Assembly: GCA_031277685.1 (NCBI GenBank)
Contig: JAITLV010000246.1
Location: 1 to 64,000, forward strand
Origin: Sphingobacterium sp.
GTDB taxonomy: Bacteria > Bacteroidota > Bacteroidia > Sphingobacteriales > Sphingobacteriaceae
Reading direction: 5' to 3'
Length of the DNA: 64,000 bases
Both the position numbers and the translations under genes were made by a program. This document shows, piece by piece, positions 62,118-64,000 of this stretch (the first letter of the stretch is position 1; the number at the start of each line of letters is the position of its first letter). The notes beneath the pieces were generated by a model. That model was not told the DNA's origin, made no database searches, and saw only the letters and a program-made list of their open reading frames with translations.

Positions 62118-64000
62118 ATGAATATAAACAAGATTAATCTCGGGAAAATGACGCTAGAGGTAGTTACTCCAGCTTCAAAATATCCGATGTTAATACTCTT
62201 TTGCAGCAGTTTCACCGTGGGTACACCGCTGTTTGCCAACGCTGCATTCCATGCCAATACAGCGCATAACATCACCATAAAACAGGGGCGAGAGATCAAG
62301 GGGAAAATTACGGATGAACAGGGAAGTCCTGTTGCTGGTGCGACCGTTGCACTTATCAATTCGACACAGTCGACTTCGACCAATGCTACTGGTGAATTTA
62401 CATTGAACCTTACAAGTGCAAATGGTACGATTCGGATCACTTCGGTTGGTTATTCGGAAATTGTGCAAGCTGTAAAGGCAGGTGAAAATGTCAGTGTGGT
62501 GCTCAAAAAAGACGATCGCGCTTTGGATGAGGTGGTGGTCATCGGGTATGGTACGGCCAAACGCCGGGACTTGACCGGCGCTGTCGCTTCGGTAAAATCC
62601 GAAGATATTATGATGACGCCAACGGCCAATGTCATGGATGCCCTTCAGGGGAAGGTCTCCGGTCTGGATATCAGCAAATCGTCGGGACGGGCAGGAGCCA
62701 ACGTAAGCGCGAGTTTACGTGGTAATAGATCTATTAATGGGGACAATAATCCGCTTTATATCATTGACGGTATTCCGGGTGATTTTACCAGCCTAAACCC
62801 CAGCGACATCGAGTCAATAGATATCCTCAAAGATGCGTCATCAACAGCCATCTATGGATCTGCGGGATCCAACGGGGTTATCATCATCACCACCAAACAG
62901 GGGAAAGCCGGGAAAGCGATCGTAAATTTTGATTCTTACTTTGGATATAACGGTTTCCCGAAATATCCACATGGATTAGTGGGGGATGATTATATGAAAT
63001 TGAAAAGGGAAGCTTATCGGGGTGAACATGGTAATTATCCGGAGTTTGCGAATAATATCTTTAAGAATCCAGCACAGTTGGCAGCCTTTGAAAATGGGAA
63101 ATGGGTAGATTGGATGGATCTGGTACTGAAAGATGGGATCCAGCAGAATTACAGCTTCTCGGTCAATGGTGGCAATGAAAAGACAAAAGCTTTTCTTTCG
63201 CTCAACTATAACGATGAGGAAGGGTTGATCAAAAATGACAATAATAAAAAATATGCTGTACGGGCCAATATAGATCACAAATTATCTGACTTGTTCAAAG
63301 TTGGAACGAACCTCCAATATACCTATAAAGACAATAATCAGGCAGCACAGAATGTCTTTGGCAATAGCTTGACCTTTTTGCCGCTGGGGGATGCTTTTGA
63401 TGCTGAAGGAAATATCAACCATATTCCGGTGGATGGTGTTACCAATCCCCTGTCCGATCAGATCAAGGATCAGTATAAAAACAATATCCTGAGCAATTAT
63501 TTTGCAGGGAATGCCTATCTCGATTTTACGCCGATCAAAGGACTTTCCTTTCGTTCAATTTTTGGCGCGACGATAGGCTCCCAACGCACAGGAAGATATT
63601 TTGGGATGCAGTCCATTGCCAATCCCGAAGCAGGTTTTAAATTACCTGCAGCGGTCATCATCAATGATCGAAATTACAATTACCGCTGGGAAAATATCCT
63701 GAATTATGAATTTAAGCTGCAGGAAGACCATCATTTTGCGTTGACAGGAGTAACATCCTGGTCAAAAAATCAAGCCGAACAAGCTTATGCTGGGGGTTCC
63801 GGTTTTGACCTGGATTCCTATTCTTTCCACAACCTGAGTGCGGCGACCACTTCGGTCATTCGCTCTTCCTATATCGGTTCACAGTCCATGTCTTATGTAG
63901 GCCGTGTCAATTATAATTATCAAGGCCGTTATTTGGTATCCCTTTCCAGCCGTTGGGATGGCGTTTCTAGGCTGTCCGAAGGCAATAAATGGGATGTATT
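62118..64000 (+). CDS. SusC-like TonB-dependent transporter, 3' end beyond the window
   Basis: ATG at 62118; 627 complete codons are visible and the frame stays open to the last base. An extended signal region (about 1-45) is followed by a carboxypeptidase-regulatory-like domain (IKGKITDEQGSPVAGATVAL), the DEVVVIGYGTAKRRDLTGAVASV plug start, the plug core DGIPGDFTSLNPSDIESIDIL, the SSTAIYGSAGSNGVIIITTKQGKAGK signature and barrel strands. It differs clearly from the first SusC and has no STN extension, so it marks a second uptake system, possibly for another pectin fragment. The SusD partner should lie just past the right end. Confidence 0.92.
   Translation, partial: MNINKINLGKMTLEVVTPASKYPMLILFCSSFTVGTPLFANAAFHANTAHNITIKQGREIKGKITDEQGSPVAGATVALINSTQSTSTNATGEFTLNLTSANGTIRITSVGYSEIVQAVKAGENVSVVLKKDDRALDEVVVIGYGTAKRRDLTGAVASVKSEDIMMTPTANVMDALQGKVSGLDISKSSGRAGANVSASLRGNRSINGDNNPLYIIDGIPGDFTSLNPSDIESIDILKDASSTAIYGSAGSNGVIIITTKQGKAGKAIVNFDSYFGYNGFPKYPHGLVGDDYMKLKREAYRGEHGNYPEFANNIFKNPAQLAAFENGKWVDWMDLVLKDGIQQNYSFSVNGGNEKTKAFLSLNYNDEEGLIKNDNNKKYAVRANIDHKLSDLFKVGTNLQYTYKDNNQAAQNVFGNSLTFLPLGDAFDAEGNINHIPVDGVTNPLSDQIKDQYKNNILSNYFAGNAYLDFTPIKGLSFRSIFGATIGSQRTGRYFGMQSIANPEAGFKLPAAVIINDRNYNYRWENILNYEFKLQEDHHFALTGVTSWSKNQAEQAYAGGSGFDLDSYSFHNLSAATTSVIRSSYIGSQSMSYVGRVNYNYQGRYLVSLSSRWDGVSRLSEGNKWDV

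Noticed and set aside
1..64000. CRISPR arrays, tRNA/rRNA genes, IS elements and phage genes
   Set aside because: No spaced direct repeats, cloverleaf-like sequences, transposase or integrase motifs were seen in any gap or frame.
13015..64000. Numerous antisense and out-of-frame open frames over the glycosidase genes
   Set aside because: They overlap long, clearly coding genes and show no family motifs or signal peptides of their own.

Overview
The window looks like chromosomal DNA of a soil or plant-associated Bacteroidota, most likely a Sphingobacterium or close relative. The grounds are SusC/SusD pairs, signal peptides typical of that phylum, Bacteroidota-type -7 boxes (TAnnTTTG), few Shine-Dalgarno sequences, moderate-to-low GC, and a NUDIX-type AraR instead of the enterobacterial AraC. 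Genus is an inference; no rRNA or other marker gene is present.

Region 1 (1-10133) is an L-arabinose locus. A NUDIX-fold regulator (araR, minus strand) is divergent from araB-araD-araA, a sodium/solute symporter, a lipoprotein aldose 1-epimerase and a zinc alcohol dehydrogenase. The divergent promoter region holds a perfect 18-bp inverted repeat with a 6-bp spacer, the best candidate operator. A perfect hairpin separates araA from the transporter. A strong bidirectional terminator closes the unit against the next, convergent operon. Upstream lies a conserved membrane-anchored protein of unknown function.

Region 2 (10309-12852, minus strand) is a two-gene housekeeping operon: a cNMP-binding/CBS/DUF294 nucleotidyltransferase-like protein and a DEDDh exonuclease.

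Region 3 (13015-64000, all plus strand) is a very large pectin utilisation locus. The gene content points to rhamnogalacturonan II (RG-II): a GH138-like alpha-galacturonidase, a GH95 alpha-L-galactosidase/fucosidase, a GH2 with a malectin module, a GH140 apiosidase-like lipoprotein, GH43, two GH78 rhamnosidases, two further GH2, two GH28, two tandem PL1 lyases, two esterases, sialidase-like propellers, two DUF3826 proteins and one SusC/SusD pair. A second SusC runs off the right end. Several stretches are translationally coupled by ATGA-type or longer overlaps.

A plausible flow is as follows. PL1 and GH28 enzymes cut the homogalacturonan backbone. SusC/SusD import oligosaccharides. Periplasmic exo-enzymes then remove L-Gal, GlcA, GalA, Rha, Gal, Ara and Api, and esterases remove methyl and acetyl groups. 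Several enzymes have no clear family (an (alpha/alpha)6 protein, a beta-helix/TIM-barrel fusion, two Asp-box propellers, an STN-like/alpha-beta-hydrolase fusion). These are the best candidates for undescribed activities on rare RG-II sugars. No hybrid two-component or ECF/anti-sigma regulator for the pectin locus was found here, and no tRNA, rRNA, IS element or CRISPR array was seen.
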